From positions 1 through 26,531 of IMG/VR virus record IMGVR_UViG_3300002835_000930: a stretch of DNA of 26,531 nt, one strand, 5' to 3'. Made by a program: the position numbers and the translations under genes. The notes under the pieces were generated by a model. That model saw only the letters and a list, made by a program, of their open reading frames with translations. It was not told the origin of the DNA and ran no database searches. Every line of letters begins with the position of its first letter. Position 1 is the stretch's first letter. Positions 14,047 through 21,098 of the stretch are shown here, in pieces. This DNA comes from a virus.

Positions 14047-14261
14047 CTTGCTCTCCTATTTGCTCTATGTAAAATACGGATTGTTTCTTTTGCATTAGAT
14101 GGAACCATAACTAAACTAGGCGCTGTTTTATGTCCCCAGTCCATGAAACCTACTGCTTTACTTTCAACACTACATTCCTTACAAATAATTTTTCGTCCAG
14201 TTTCCACAAGAAACTCGTAGCGATCAATCCCAACATCAGTTTTGCAATAAATACAATTCAT
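14043..14261 (-). CDS. Small zinc-binding protein with nearly leaderless mRNA
   Basis: A 72-residue protein. CIYC (3-6) and CKEC (27-30) form a likely four-Cys zinc site, followed by SKAVGFMDWGHKTAPSLVM and a basic helix (RILHRANRRAR). It resembles a conserved phage protein of unknown role. The first CxxC needs the start at 14261, yet the -10 box ends only 10 nt upstream. The transcript leader would therefore be very short, with GAGG partly or wholly missing. Confidence 0.82.
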   Translation of the reverse strand: MNCIYCKTDVGIDRYEFLVETGRKIICKECSVESKAVGFMDWGHKTAPSLVMVPSNAKETIRILHRANRRAR

Positions 14262-14271
14262 AGTAACCTCA

Positions 14272-14299
14272 ATTATACCAAAAGGTTTGAACGTGTCAA
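14272..14299 (-). promoter_or_regulatory. Consensus sigma70-type promoter
   Basis: -35 TTGACA (14294-14299), 16 bp spacer ending TTTTGG, -10 TATAAT (14272-14277). Both boxes are perfect. It overlaps the stop of the deaminase-like gene. Confidence 0.9.
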
Positions 14300-14728
14300 G
14301 GACGAATAAAAAATATCTTCAGAGTTGTTGGTAAAATAATCTTCATTCGTACTATAAAAAATGTTGTACAGTTCAAGGGCATCGAGAATTTTTTGACAAT
14401 TCTGACATGGCTTGCTCAGTAATATTCTTCCTTCTCTATTAATCCTAAGAACAACAATCTTCCAATTAGTATCAATGGAATTATAGCGATCCAACAATTT
14501 AGAAATAAGATGACTTTCAGCATGAGGAAACGGATACTCCTTATAGGTGGATATATTAAATCTTTCGCCCATTCTAAATGCTTTTGCACTAAATCGTATG
14601 GGATTATTTCCTGCAAATGCTATCATCTTGTTGTTATCAAAAGCCGCAGCATAATGATAACAACGTATAAGAGGATGAGGTTGCCAACTCTTATATGCTC
14701 TTTTGATTGTTTTGTCCAATATCTTCAT
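14273..14728 (-). CDS. Cytidine/dCMP deaminase-fold protein
   Basis: A 151-residue protein. HAESHLISKLL (69-79) gives the His-Ala-Glu zinc ligand and proton-shuttle motif, and KPCQNCQKIL (106-115) gives the paired Cys ligands, the signature of the cytidine deaminase superfamily. FAGNNP (38-43) fits the substrate strand. Nucleotide (dCMP), base or tRNA deamination are all possible. The start at 14728 is chosen because the upstream promoter's -10 overlaps the longer reading; SD is weak (GGAAA). Confidence 0.75.
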   Translation of the reverse strand: MKILDKTIKRAYKSWQPHPLIRCYHYAAAFDNNKMIAFAGNNPIRFSAKAFRMGERFNISTYKEYPFPHAESHLISKLLDRYNSIDTNWKIVVLRINREGRILLSKPCQNCQKILDALELYNIFYSTNEDYFTNNSEDIFYSSLTRSNLLV

Positions 14729-14762
14729 AAGTGTTTCCAAAACGGTAGCGATCCATGCTACC

Positions 14763-14791
14763 ATTGTAGCATATACTACTTATCGGGTCAA
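14763..14791 (-). promoter_or_regulatory. Sigma70-type promoter of the deaminase-like gene
   Basis: -35 TTGACC (14786-14791), 17 bp spacer with CGATAAGT, -10 TACAAT (14763-14768). CTAAAGACGG upstream resembles the sequence before the promoter at 7862. Confidence 0.75.
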
Positions 14792-14805
14792 GAGCAAGAC
14801 CGTCT

Positions 14806-14994
14806 TTAGTTTTTTTTGTCTACCGGCTTATAAATGCTATCATTATCTGGTCTAATATAGATATCATTACTCATAGAAATATCATAATGATCTATTTCGG
14901 TAGAGTCTAAAGGAGGCATCGGTATCTTACTAACACTTTTATGTATCGGTGTTTCTAGATTTAGTTTAAGTCTTGTTGGTTCTGGAGTTTTCAT
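14806..14994 (-). CDS. Small polar hypothetical protein
   Basis: A 62-residue, Pro/Asp/Lys-rich protein (MKTPEPTRLKLNLETPIHKS), probably poorly structured. It starts one base after the stop of the membrane protein gene upstream. It ends in VDKKN, with the stop codon falling in the conserved upstream part of a promoter. Not recognised. Confidence 0.65.
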   Translation of the reverse strand: MKTPEPTRLKLNLETPIHKSVSKIPMPPLDSTEIDHYDISMSNDIYIRPDNDSIYKPVDKKN

Positions 14995-14995
14995 T

Positions 14996-15142
14996 TTATT
15001 TGCTCGCTAACAAATAAAGTCCTATATTACTAAAAGAATACCCCAAATATGCTATAAACATACCAATATTTCCTCTGTATAATTGCTCAAGGCTAACATA
15101 CAAATATACACAACCAGTAAAAGCAATTAACCATGCACTCAT
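14996..15142 (-). CDS. Small two-helix membrane protein
   Basis: A 48-residue protein with hydrophobic segments AWLIAFTGCVYLYVSLEQL and IGMFIAYLGYSFSNIGLYLL around a short YRGN turn. Very similar short hairpin membrane proteins occur widely in phages (recalled). SD AAAGGA precedes the ATG, which forms an ATGA overlap with the UvsE stop. Function unknown. Confidence 0.78.
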   Translation of the reverse strand: MSAWLIAFTGCVYLYVSLEQLYRGNIGMFIAYLGYSFSNIGLYLLASK

Positions 15143-16053
15143 ACTAATATTCCTTTACATATTTGTTCGTATTTCTCTATTGCTAAATCTTTCGCTTTTA
15201 ACTCCATATCTAGATCAAAATCTAATCCATAAGTTTCAAATGGGATTTCAGCATAATCAGCATGGGCGCGTGGATTATTTCCTGGTCTACTTTCACTATA
15301 ATGAAAAAGTGGACGAGTTTGCCAAGTATCATAACACATATTAATTGCTTCAACTTCTGTGGTATTATTTGGATGACACTTATGATGCAAATAGTCGAAA
15401 CAAATTGGTATGCGGGTTATCGGATGAAAAATATCGACTAATTCACGAACACTCCAGCAATTTAGTTTGTCGTCATTTTCGATAGTCATTCGTTTTTGAC
15501 AATTTTCATCAAGACGTTTGAAATTTTCATAAAATCTATGACTAATTTCTTCGCGTGTTCCGTTGTTATTATGAACATGAAGATTCATGGCAGCATTTGT
15601 ATTGGCCGGCAAACCAATCCTATCAAAAAAACTGCTATAAAAGTTTAATTCAACAATGGTTTTCTCAATAACTTTGGGAGTTAAACTAGATAAACTATTA
15701 AATTCGCTTGGATGACAAGTTACGCGAACAGTAGAATTGGATATTGTTGATTGTATATTATCAAATTCATCTTGAATTTCATCATGATTAGGCAAATCTT
15801 CTAAACTAACATTAGCCTCATCATAAGTTATGAGAGGAAAAATATCGCTACTAACACGATACACATAGTTATTTTCTGCACAAAATTTAATGGTTTCGTT
15901 TGTTACCATCAGATTATTTTGAATTCTTTCGCCTAGAATTTTTAGGGCTTCTTCTCTTGGAAGCGAAGAAAAACGCTTGTATGTCATAGTCTGATGACTA
16001 AGACCTTGCTCTTTAAGTTTAAGACTAATACAACACAAACCAAATCTGATCAT
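15139..16053 (-). CDS. uvsE: UV damage endonuclease UvsE/UVDE
   Basis: A 304-residue TIM-barrel metal nuclease that nicks DNA 5' of UV photoproducts. The N-terminal RFGLCCISL, YRVSSDIFPLI (about 65-75), VTCHPSEFNSLS, NLHVHNN, TIENDD, CFDYLHHKCHP and HYSESR all match UVDE metal and substrate motifs. The length is typical of bacterial UvsE. AGGAG lies 6 nt before the ATG and a promoter is directly upstream. It would protect phage DNA from sunlight damage. Confidence 0.95.
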   Translation of the reverse strand: MIRFGLCCISLKLKEQGLSHQTMTYKRFSSLPREEALKILGERIQNNLMVTNETIKFCAENNYVYRVSSDIFPLITYDEANVSLEDLPNHDEIQDEFDNIQSTISNSTVRVTCHPSEFNSLSSLTPKVIEKTIVELNFYSSFFDRIGLPANTNAAMNLHVHNNNGTREEISHRFYENFKRLDENCQKRMTIENDDKLNCWSVRELVDIFHPITRIPICFDYLHHKCHPNNTTEVEAINMCYDTWQTRPLFHYSESRPGNNPRAHADYAEIPFETYGLDFDLDMELKAKDLAIEKYEQICKGILV

Positions 16054-16071
16054 AATGACTCCTTTGATAGC

Positions 16072-16099
16072 ATCTTACCACAGTATCGGCATTTGTCAA
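16072..16099 (-). promoter_or_regulatory. Sigma70-type promoter of uvsE
   Basis: -35 TTGACA (16094-16099), 16 bp spacer, -10 TAAGAT (16072-16077). The spacer GCCGATACTGTGG is identical to that of the promoter at 22323. Confidence 0.88.
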
Positions 16100-16698
16100 G
16101 AGTATTCTTGAATAATTCGATCCTGACGGTAAGTTTCCAAATTGTCCAAATTTAGGTAGAATTTATAATCATTTTTAAAAGTAGTACTCATAATATCAAC
16201 AGCATTTGTTGCGCATATTGGCAAATTTGGTTTCTTTCTAAAACGACGATTAAAATGGTAGTGCCATAAGTAAAGATTTGCTGCTTGAATATATTTTTTT
16301 GGGTCAAAATTCTCTATACAGTTTTGTATTGCAAAATTTAAACTCATCATTTCACAATCATGTTCAAGTAGAATTATGTCATGAAAACTTTGATCTAATT
16401 CTTCTTCAGTAGCAGAAACTTCACTATCTTCAAACCAATCAATTAAAACACCGTATGTATTGTCAATACTATCCCATAGTTGTCTCTTATTTTTCCATTG
16501 TAAATAGTGACAATATTCATGTATCATGGTTTCAAAACCAAAAGGATGATCTAATGACACAACAAATTCTTTATTTTCATCATCAGCATCAAACCATCCG
16601 CTCCATCCATTTATATCTACACATCTATTTAGATGGACAGAAAATCCATCGTTTAATAAATCATGAACAATCTTATTTATCAACTCTGTTCTGGTCAT
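16096..16698 (-). CDS. HExxH zinc metallopeptidase-like protein
   Basis: A 200-residue protein. MIHEYCHYLQW (58-68) contains H60-E61-x-x-H64, the zincin active-site helix. The preceding VVSLDHPFGF is a plausible edge strand. The third zinc ligand may be E or D in EHDCEMMSLNF. The family resembles uncharacterised phage and bacterial gluzincin-like proteins. It may cleave proteins or be a DNA-associated SprT-like peptidase; neither is proven. ATGA overlap with the next gene upstream. Confidence 0.75.
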   Translation of the reverse strand: MTRTELINKIVHDLLNDGFSVHLNRCVDINGWSGWFDADDENKEFVVSLDHPFGFETMIHEYCHYLQWKNKRQLWDSIDNTYGVLIDWFEDSEVSATEEELDQSFHDIILLEHDCEMMSLNFAIQNCIENFDPKKYIQAANLYLWHYHFNRRFRKKPNLPICATNAVDIMSTTFKNDYKFYLNLDNLETYRQDRIIQEYS

Positions 16699-16886
16699 GA
16701 ATTGTTAAGGTTTATTGCAGAATATACGTTTAGAATGTTGTGGGTAAAAGCAAATTTAGCATTAAATTGATTTCTAGCATCGTGTTCATCGCTTGCTTGA
16801 AAAGTATCATGCAAAATTAGGGTCTGCTTATAACTATCAGTTTTCTCATAGCCTTGACCTGTTACTAAATATTCTTCTAGCATCAT
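16695..16886 (-). CDS. Small hypothetical protein
   Basis: A 63-residue protein with EEYLVTGQGYEKTDSYKQT, a central helix (SDEHDARNQFNAKF) and an NVYSAINLN end strand. The ATG at 16886 forms an ATGA overlap with the thyX stop; the ATG three bases later has better SD spacing and may be the start. Confidence 0.72.
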   Translation of the reverse strand: MMLEEYLVTGQGYEKTDSYKQTLILHDTFQASDEHDARNQFNAKFAFTHNILNVYSAINLNNS

Positions 16887-17536
16887 ATACTCCATTCATT
16901 ATTTGAGCCACCGCAAGCATCTCCTATATTTGGAAATTGCTCGCAAAATATCTTCTTACACTGTTTTGCTATTTCTATGTGTTCTTTTTGAGTACCATTT
17001 TTTTCTCTCAGAGAAATATAGGTTATCCAAGAACGTAAATTACCATTCATATACAATCTAGTTGGTGTAGCCAGAGGTAAAATAAATCTTGCACACTCTT
17101 TTGCTATTCCATCTTGTATCATACCATCATATAAAGCCTTGCTTTTCGCAAAGTGTTCTCTGATTTTAGTATTCCACTTTGATCTTATTTTATCTGATAT
17201 ATCGTCTATACTATTTTGTCTATTTTTATTATCCTGACGACGCAATTCAAATAGTGGAATTTCTTCAGATAATAGTGTTGTATCAGCATATCTTTGACTA
17301 AATTCTTGAAAATTAAAACTTCTATGACGTAAAATTTGAGCCGCTAATCCTCTTGTTGTGTTTATTTCTAGAGTTAATTGAGCCATTTCAAATATTGACC
17401 AATGTTTATGATCAATACAATATTTTAGTAATTTAGTATAGTTATCGTTATCTTGACCTTTTGGATTAGATACTCTAGCACAATATGATATGATTTTTTC
17501 TGCGTCTGGTGTTACGCTAACTAATTTCACATTCAT
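16883..17536 (-). CDS. thyX: FAD-dependent thymidylate synthase ThyX
   Basis: A 217-residue flavin-dependent thymidylate synthase that makes dTMP from dUMP. The ThyX motif RHRX7S is RHRSFNFQEFS (70-80), followed by QRY. ECARFILPLATPTRLYMNGNLR contains the dUMP/FAD-contacting region, and LRSWITYISLR follows. Length is typical. SD GAGG and ATGA overlap with the preceding membrane protein. It supplies thymidine for phage replication. Confidence 0.96.
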   Translation of the reverse strand: MNVKLVSVTPDAEKIISYCARVSNPKGQDNDNYTKLLKYCIDHKHWSIFEMAQLTLEINTTRGLAAQILRHRSFNFQEFSQRYADTTLLSEEIPLFELRRQDNKNRQNSIDDISDKIRSKWNTKIREHFAKSKALYDGMIQDGIAKECARFILPLATPTRLYMNGNLRSWITYISLREKNGTQKEHIEIAKQCKKIFCEQFPNIGDACGGSNNEWSI

Positions 17537-17700
17537 AATTTTTCCTCTTTACTATGCCACCATTTAATGGTTTTTTCCCACATTGGTTTGAAAAAATATA
17601 CAGCAATATATGCTACTATTCCATTAATAGCGGCACCTATTATGGATGCTAATGTTACTGATAATGATTGTTTTTTAATGTCCTGTTTATCAGTTTCCAT
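17533..17700 (-). CDS. Small membrane protein
   Basis: A 55-residue protein. Residues about 13-38 (LSVTLASIIGAAINGIVAYI) are a membrane helix, followed by FFKPMWEKTIKWWHSKEEK, an amphipathic basic tail rich in Trp. It overlaps the upstream stop by 11 nt and thyX by 4 nt, so it is co-translated. Function unknown; the tail could suit membrane anchoring. Confidence 0.72.
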   Translation of the reverse strand: METDKQDIKKQSLSVTLASIIGAAINGIVAYIAVYFFKPMWEKTIKWWHSKEEKL

Positions 17701-17953
17701 AATCAGACAATGAAAAGGTTGGATCTTCTTTATTTAGTTGATATGCTGCTTGATAGTCAACAAATTTATTATCTGTTATATGGTTATATATATCTTTTGC
17801 TAATTTACTGACACTTATAGACAAACCAGTAGCAGTAGGATCATTATCCTTTGACCAATAATAGTCATAACTATTGTCTTCATCTTTGGTTTTTTCCCTA
17901 AATGTAGTATATCCTTTTTCTTTAGCCCAAGATCGTACTTGTGTCCATAACAT
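17690..17953 (-). CDS. Conserved small phage protein
   Basis: An 87-residue protein with MLWTQVRSWAKEKGYTTFR, DYYWSKDNDPTATGLSISVS, KLAKDIYNHIT and a YQAAYQLN helix. The order (W..vR.WAKe.Gy ... Y.W...dDPt.tGl..SVsKLA..IyNHi) is familiar from other phages, function unknown (recalled). Confidence 0.82.
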   Translation of the reverse strand: MLWTQVRSWAKEKGYTTFREKTKDEDNSYDYYWSKDNDPTATGLSISVSKLAKDIYNHITDNKFVDYQAAYQLNKEDPTFSLSDYGN

Positions 17954-17955
17954 AA

Positions 17956-18312
17956 TTACTTTTTACACTTTCCTCCAGAGCATTTTGGTTTACTAGAAAA
18001 TCCATTAGCATATCCTTGAAGATATGCTTTTTGTATTTTTTCTACTATGCTATGATCGTGCAAATCTAAAAGTTCATTTTTCCTTGTTGTTGCCCAAACC
18101 ATAAATGCCTTTTCTTCATCGCATAAATCATCAAAATTAGTATATAATAAAGAATATGGATAAGATTCTACAAACAAACCAGTATTAACACAAACTGCTA
18201 TATGCTCATTATTCTTTGAATCTGTAATTATTTGATTAATTACCAGTTCTTCTCTGAAGATATTGTATACGATATCTCCGATATTTAGTGTTAAGAATTC
18301 TTTGAGTAGCAT
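17956..18312 (-). CDS. Hypothetical protein with Cys/Lys-rich tail
   Basis: A 118-residue protein. The beta-rich N-terminus (LNIGDIVYNIFREELVINQI) resembles a small SH3-like barrel, followed by a helix (EKIQKAYLQGYANGF) and a tail SSKPKCSGGKCKK. Intergenic distance to the next gene is 2 nt. No family is recognised. Confidence 0.75.
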   Translation of the reverse strand: MLLKEFLTLNIGDIVYNIFREELVINQIITDSKNNEHIAVCVNTGLFVESYPYSLLYTNFDDLCDEEKAFMVWATTRKNELLDLHDHSIVEKIQKAYLQGYANGFSSKPKCSGGKCKK

Positions 18313-18321
18313 AAAACACCA

Positions 18322-18537
18322 CTACTTGACTGTGCCGTCACTATTAAAGTAATTTCTGAGTGTTGACAATTTGGAATCAGCATCATCCAACATATCTGTA
18401 TACTTTTTAATTTCTTCCAATATATCAGAATGTTCACCTATTCCAACACTCTTATTAAGGTAAAGATCAAGAGTAGCAATTGATTCTGTAATCTTAGAAA
18501 TATAGTGTTGTTCCAATGCGCTATAAAATCTATTCAT
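18322..18537 (-). CDS. Small helical conserved phage protein
   Basis: A 71-residue protein. Two helices (HYISKITESIATLDLYL and DILEEIKKYTDMLDDADSKL) flank NKSVGIGEHSD. The VGIGEHSD..EE segment recurs in other phage proteins of unknown role (recalled). It overlaps the upstream gene by 8 nt. Confidence 0.78.
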   Translation of the reverse strand: MNRFYSALEQHYISKITESIATLDLYLNKSVGIGEHSDILEEIKKYTDMLDDADSKLSTLRNYFNSDGTVK

Positions 18538-18727
18538 TGTTATGTCCTATTCTTAGTAGTAAATTTTGATCTGTATTAGTTATTTCTTTTAATGAACAAA
18601 CTAGAAGATATTGAGATAGATCAATATTCTGTTGAGAAAAATGATTTATCAAACCTTGTATATGATTACATATATAGTTACAATCCATCTGTTTGTCTAG
18701 TTTTATACTAACTTGTGTTTTAAGCAC
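18530..18727 (-). CDS. Hypothetical protein, GTG start
   Basis: A 65-residue protein (VSIKLDKQMDCNYICNHIQG, then LIN...LLVCSLKEI), probably alpha-beta. GTG is chosen as start because AGGA lies 6-7 nt upstream and no suitable ATG exists. It overlaps neighbours at both ends. Not recognised. Confidence 0.65.
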   Translation of the reverse strand: MLKTQVSIKLDKQMDCNYICNHIQGLINHFSQQNIDLSQYLLVCSLKEITNTDQNLLLRIGHNNE

Positions 18728-18818
18728 AAAAATATCCTATTAAAAATGCTAAACATATGATAATATAATCTATAGGTTGTAATACATTGTAATATAATTC
18801 GACTATATTAGTTATCAA
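18720..18818 (-). CDS. Possible membrane microprotein, TTG start
   Basis: The frame from TTG at 18818 gives 32 residues with one hydrophobic helix (YIIICLAFLIGYFCA at the end). It fills the only gap between two packed genes and its stop overlaps the next GTG start by 8 nt. SD is poor, so this is tentative. Confidence 0.35.
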   Translation of the reverse strand: MITNIVELYYNVLQPIDYIIICLAFLIGYFCA

Positions 18819-19014
18819 TTCTCTTAATACTCTCAATAGTGTATTTCCTAATTTGTGGAGAAGGTTGTCCAGAATACGGCCAGAGTTCTTTATTAGAATC
18901 ATCTGTCCACGGCTTAACTCTTATGTCTATTCTATTAAGAATATCGTTTATGGCAAAATCTTCATCATGAATTTCGCCACTAATTAGAAAAGTCGCTTTG
19001 GTTTTAAATTTCAT
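18808..19014 (-). CDS. Small beta-rich hypothetical protein
   Basis: A 68-residue protein (KTKATFLISGEIHDEDFAIN, then NRIDIRVKPWTDDSN and a basic RKYTIESIKRI end). ATGA overlap with the upstream gene. The competing frame on the same strand (to 18902) lacks a start. Function unknown. Confidence 0.7.
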   Translation of the reverse strand: MKFKTKATFLISGEIHDEDFAINDILNRIDIRVKPWTDDSNKELWPYSGQPSPQIRKYTIESIKRIDN

Positions 19015-19220
19015 ACTAGATTATTCTTCACCATACACACTACAACATCGTGAGCAGTATTTGGAACATTATTGCCACCCATATAATAACTCTCAACTAT
19101 ATGTTGAACAGACATCGGATACATTTTGTATGTTTTATAGTATTTGGACTTATACTCATTCTTAATATAAAACCCTACATTTTGTTTAAATTTTAGTATT
19201 TGTTTGCGAAGTTTATTCAT
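19011..19220 (-). CDS. Small basic hypothetical protein
   Basis: A 69-residue, Lys/Tyr-rich protein (MNKLRKQILKFKQNVGFYIK, then a MYPMSVQHIVESYYMGG segment). The ATG at 19220 is preferred to a TTG further up; it overlaps the upstream stop by 8 nt. Possibly nucleic-acid binding from its charge only. Confidence 0.65.
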   Translation of the reverse strand: MNKLRKQILKFKQNVGFYIKNEYKSKYYKTYKMYPMSVQHIVESYYMGGNNVPNTAHDVVVCMVKNNLV

Positions 19221-19458
19221 GGTACTGTGTTGCAAAATTGGGGGAATGTTTGTAGGAATCGAGTTTAAAACATTGACACATTGTGTCTAACATTTTTTCA
19301 GCATGAAGTTCAAGCATAACTTTTATACCACAGATAACATTTGAGATATTATCTCTTGACATATCATGCTCTAATATTCCTTCGTTCAAAGCATCTAACT
19401 GTTGAACAAAAGAATGTAATGTCGATATTTCGTCCTCTAAATTAAATCTATCTTTCAT
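19213..19458 (-). CDS. Conserved small helical phage protein
   Basis: An 81-residue protein, largely helical: DRFNLEDEISTLHSFVQQLD, SNVICGIKVMLELHAEKMLD, then TMCQCFKLDSY. The pattern (RfnLED.I......D......m....G...l.....EkmwDT..Q.FkLd.Y) is shared with other phage proteins of unknown function (recalled). Confidence 0.82.
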   Translation of the reverse strand: MKDRFNLEDEISTLHSFVQQLDALNEGILEHDMSRDNISNVICGIKVMLELHAEKMLDTMCQCFKLDSYKHSPNFATQYHE

Positions 19459-19634
19459 ACTTTGGTCTTTCTTGAAGTTAAATGCTTGAGAATAGACAAA
19501 TACTTTTCTGCATCAACTTTGTTATCAAATTCTGTCACAATTTTTGCACCATCGCTCTTTGGTAAGAGAATTGGTTCATTATTCTTAGTGACAACAAATT
19601 TACCATTCTTTTCAATAACACCAAAATTAACCAT
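19455..19634 (-). CDS. Small protein of the LPKSDG paralogue pair
   Basis: A 59-residue protein (GKFVVTKNNEPILLPKSDGA, then DNKVDAEKYLSILKHL), probably two strands and a helix. It is clearly related to the 52-residue protein at 21404-21562. SD AAGGAAG precedes the ATG; ATGA overlap at the other end. A promoter-like element lies 43 nt upstream. Confidence 0.78.
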   Translation of the reverse strand: MVNFGVIEKNGKFVVTKNNEPILLPKSDGAKIVTEFDNKVDAEKYLSILKHLTSRKTKV

Positions 19635-19645
19635 AGATTCTTCCT

Positions 19646-20056
19646 TTAGGGTGAAATAACACAGTTACTAACAAATATTATACCGCGTGAACGCGGCGGG
19701 TCAATAGGCTTATCAAACTTATTAATATTTGAAACTACCCAACCATATTTCTTTTTATTTTCATTCCAGTCACAAAATTCGTCTCCTTCTTCAACTTTAT
19801 GTCTGTTATAGTCATCTATCCAAGATTGTTTATCTGGATATTCAAAACTATGACTAAAAGTAATAGTTCCTATAATTTGAGACTTAAATCTACCATATTT
19901 ACCCGGCGTTTCAATAAGTGCCAATTCAACACCTTCGTACTTTACTGGAAGCGGATACGAGCGTGTCTCAACACTTTTGTCGCCATTTATTAAAAGACGC
20001 GACCAAGGAATCTGTACATTTAAACCAGAAAGTATGGTCATGTTTTTTAGTATCAT
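19646..20056 (-). CDS. ASCH-domain protein
   Basis: A 136-residue protein. LNVQIPWSRLLINGDKSVETR (split here as IPWSRLL and GDKSVETR) is the ASCH entry motif (PWa.lI..G.K..E.R). Later features are LALIETPGK, IIGTITFSHSF, YGWVVSNIN and PPRSRGIIFV. ASCH domains bind RNA or process modified nucleosides. The ATG forms an ATGA overlap with the gene upstream. The specific substrate is unknown. Confidence 0.82.
   Translation of the reverse strand: MILKNMTILSGLNVQIPWSRLLINGDKSVETRSYPLPVKYEGVELALIETPGKYGRFKSQIIGTITFSHSFEYPDKQSWIDDYNRHKVEEGDEFCDWNENKKKYGWVVSNINKFDKPIDPPRSRGIIFVSNCVISP
19677..19704 (-). promoter_or_regulatory. Promoter-like element with palindromic spacer
   Basis: -35 TTGACC (19699-19704), 16 bp spacer, -10 TATAAT (19677-19682). 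The spacer contains the perfect palindrome CCGCGTTCACGCGG arms (6 bp arms, 2 nt centre; 19683-19696). It lies in the 3' end of the ASCH gene, 43 nt before the next ATG. Confidence 0.55.
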
Positions 20057-20250
20057 TTCGATTCTGTTTTTGTTTCCAGAAAATTACTGATAAAATTTAC
20101 AAGACCGTTGAGTTCCTCTTTTGTCATTTTAACTCTTATAATATCCCAACTAATCACATTGCTTAACTCTAAAGTAATATCAAAGTCATTATTATATTCG
20201 ATATCGAATCGGTTAACATCTGTCTTAAAAAAGTCTTTTGTAACTAACAT
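20053..20250 (-). CDS. Small protein of the L..LvnFI family
   Basis: A 65-residue protein: strands NRFDIEYNNDFDITLELSN and WDIIRVKMT, then a C-terminal helix ELNGLVNFISNFLETK. The C-terminus resembles those of the proteins at 23068-23268 and 23412-23609. SD GGAG and a promoter directly upstream. Function unknown. Confidence 0.78.
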   Translation of the reverse strand: MLVTKDFFKTDVNRFDIEYNNDFDITLELSNVISWDIIRVKMTKEELNGLVNFISNFLETKTESK

Positions 20251-20283
20251 AATATCTCCAAGTTGGAACTCTTACGATTCCTC

Positions 20284-20312
20284 ATCATATCACAGTATCG
20301 ACCAAAAGTCAA
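20284..20312 (-). promoter_or_regulatory. Sigma70-type promoter
   Basis: -35 TTGACT (20307-20312), 17 bp spacer, -10 TATGAT (20284-20289). The spacer contains CGATACTGTGA, as at 16072 and 22323, and TTAAAGACG lies upstream. Confidence 0.82.
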
Positions 20313-20324
20313 GAGCGTCTTTAA

Positions 20325-20873
20325 CTATTTTGAACTACGAGGATGACCTTTGGGCAATAAATCATTGTCCTGTTTATAGTTAGGATTAGATGGCCTGCCA
20401 TTTCTTAAAAGATAAAGAAATGCTTTGATTCTTGCTATCCCCCAACCATGACGACTCATATTAGGATGATGAGTATTTGAAAATGCTCCTGCCCCCCTTC
20501 TATATACTGTTTTAACCATAGCAAGAGTAACTTTACTTCCTTTGTTTTTCTTGTTATGTTCTGTGACTAAATTTTTTAGTTGATCCTCAACCTCTTTGCT
20601 AAAATCTATGTTAGGATTTGGTTTTTTAGCACTACCGGGAGGATTCTTTTTTGAGCCTTTCTTCTGATCTTTTTTTGGAGCCGGAGTTTTTCTTGGATCA
20701 TTTGGTCCGGGTTTTCCATATTGTAATGCTTCTGTGGTTTCGCTTTTACTATGTTGACAATGCTGACGACAACTAAAGCCGGGAACTTGATTTGGCTTGC
20801 CACAATTACAATAACTCATATCTTTACTAGATACATAGTTTTGTATTGCTTCTAGATATTTATTGGTTCGCAT
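20325..20873 (-). CDS. DUF5824-like phage protein
   Basis: A 182-residue basic protein. An N-terminal Cys/His cluster (CNCGKPNQVPGFSCRQHCQH) is followed by a Pro/Lys linker (about 50-90). The C-terminal domain VYRRGAGAF, HPNMSRHGWGIARIKAFLYL and DNDLLPKGHPR matches the DUF5824-type domain found in phages (recalled; possibly virion-related). SD AAGGAG. Its role here is not established. Confidence 0.8.
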   Translation of the reverse strand: MRTNKYLEAIQNYVSSKDMSYCNCGKPNQVPGFSCRQHCQHSKSETTEALQYGKPGPNDPRKTPAPKKDQKKGSKKNPPGSAKKPNPNIDFSKEVEDQLKNLVTEHNKKNKGSKVTLAMVKTVYRRGAGAFSNTHHPNMSRHGWGIARIKAFLYLLRNGRPSNPNYKQDNDLLPKGHPRSSK

Positions 20874-20906
20874 ATTAATTCTCCTTATGGTTAATATACC
20901 CCAATT

Positions 20907-21098
20907 TTACCAATGGTGTATCACATTGGCTATAATAAAAGCACAAGTTATGAAATTAACCAAGATAATACTTAATTTGATCCAAAAAGCGGTCCATGCT
21001 TCGATTTGGGTTAAAATAGGAATATCTGGTGCATCATAGTCATCTTTTCCTACTCGATGATCTATTGCTCTGGCTAATATAAGAAGTTTTCTATGCAT
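20907..21098 (-). CDS. Small membrane protein with C-terminal helix
   Basis: A 63-residue protein. The soluble N-terminus ends in DAPDIPILTQIEAW, followed by a membrane segment (FWIKLSIILVNFITCAFIIA). Similar tail-anchored small proteins occur in other phages. It starts 8 nt inside the upstream gene. Function unknown. Confidence 0.75.
   Translation of the reverse strand: MHRKLLILARAIDHRVGKDDYDAPDIPILTQIEAWTAFWIKLSIILVNFITCAFIIANVIHHW

Noticed and set aside
14510-14809. 99-residue plus-strand ORF
   Set aside because: Antisense to the deaminase-like gene with its HAE and PCxxC motifs; no supporting signals.
14806-14822. AAGACGGTCTT palindrome as a terminator
   Set aside because: Short stem with no following T run on the minus strand; it is part of the promoter-upstream sequence.
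19462-19659. 65-residue plus-strand ORF
   Set aside because: The minus strand holds a 59-residue gene with SD and a paralogue in the window, so the plus frame is a shadow.
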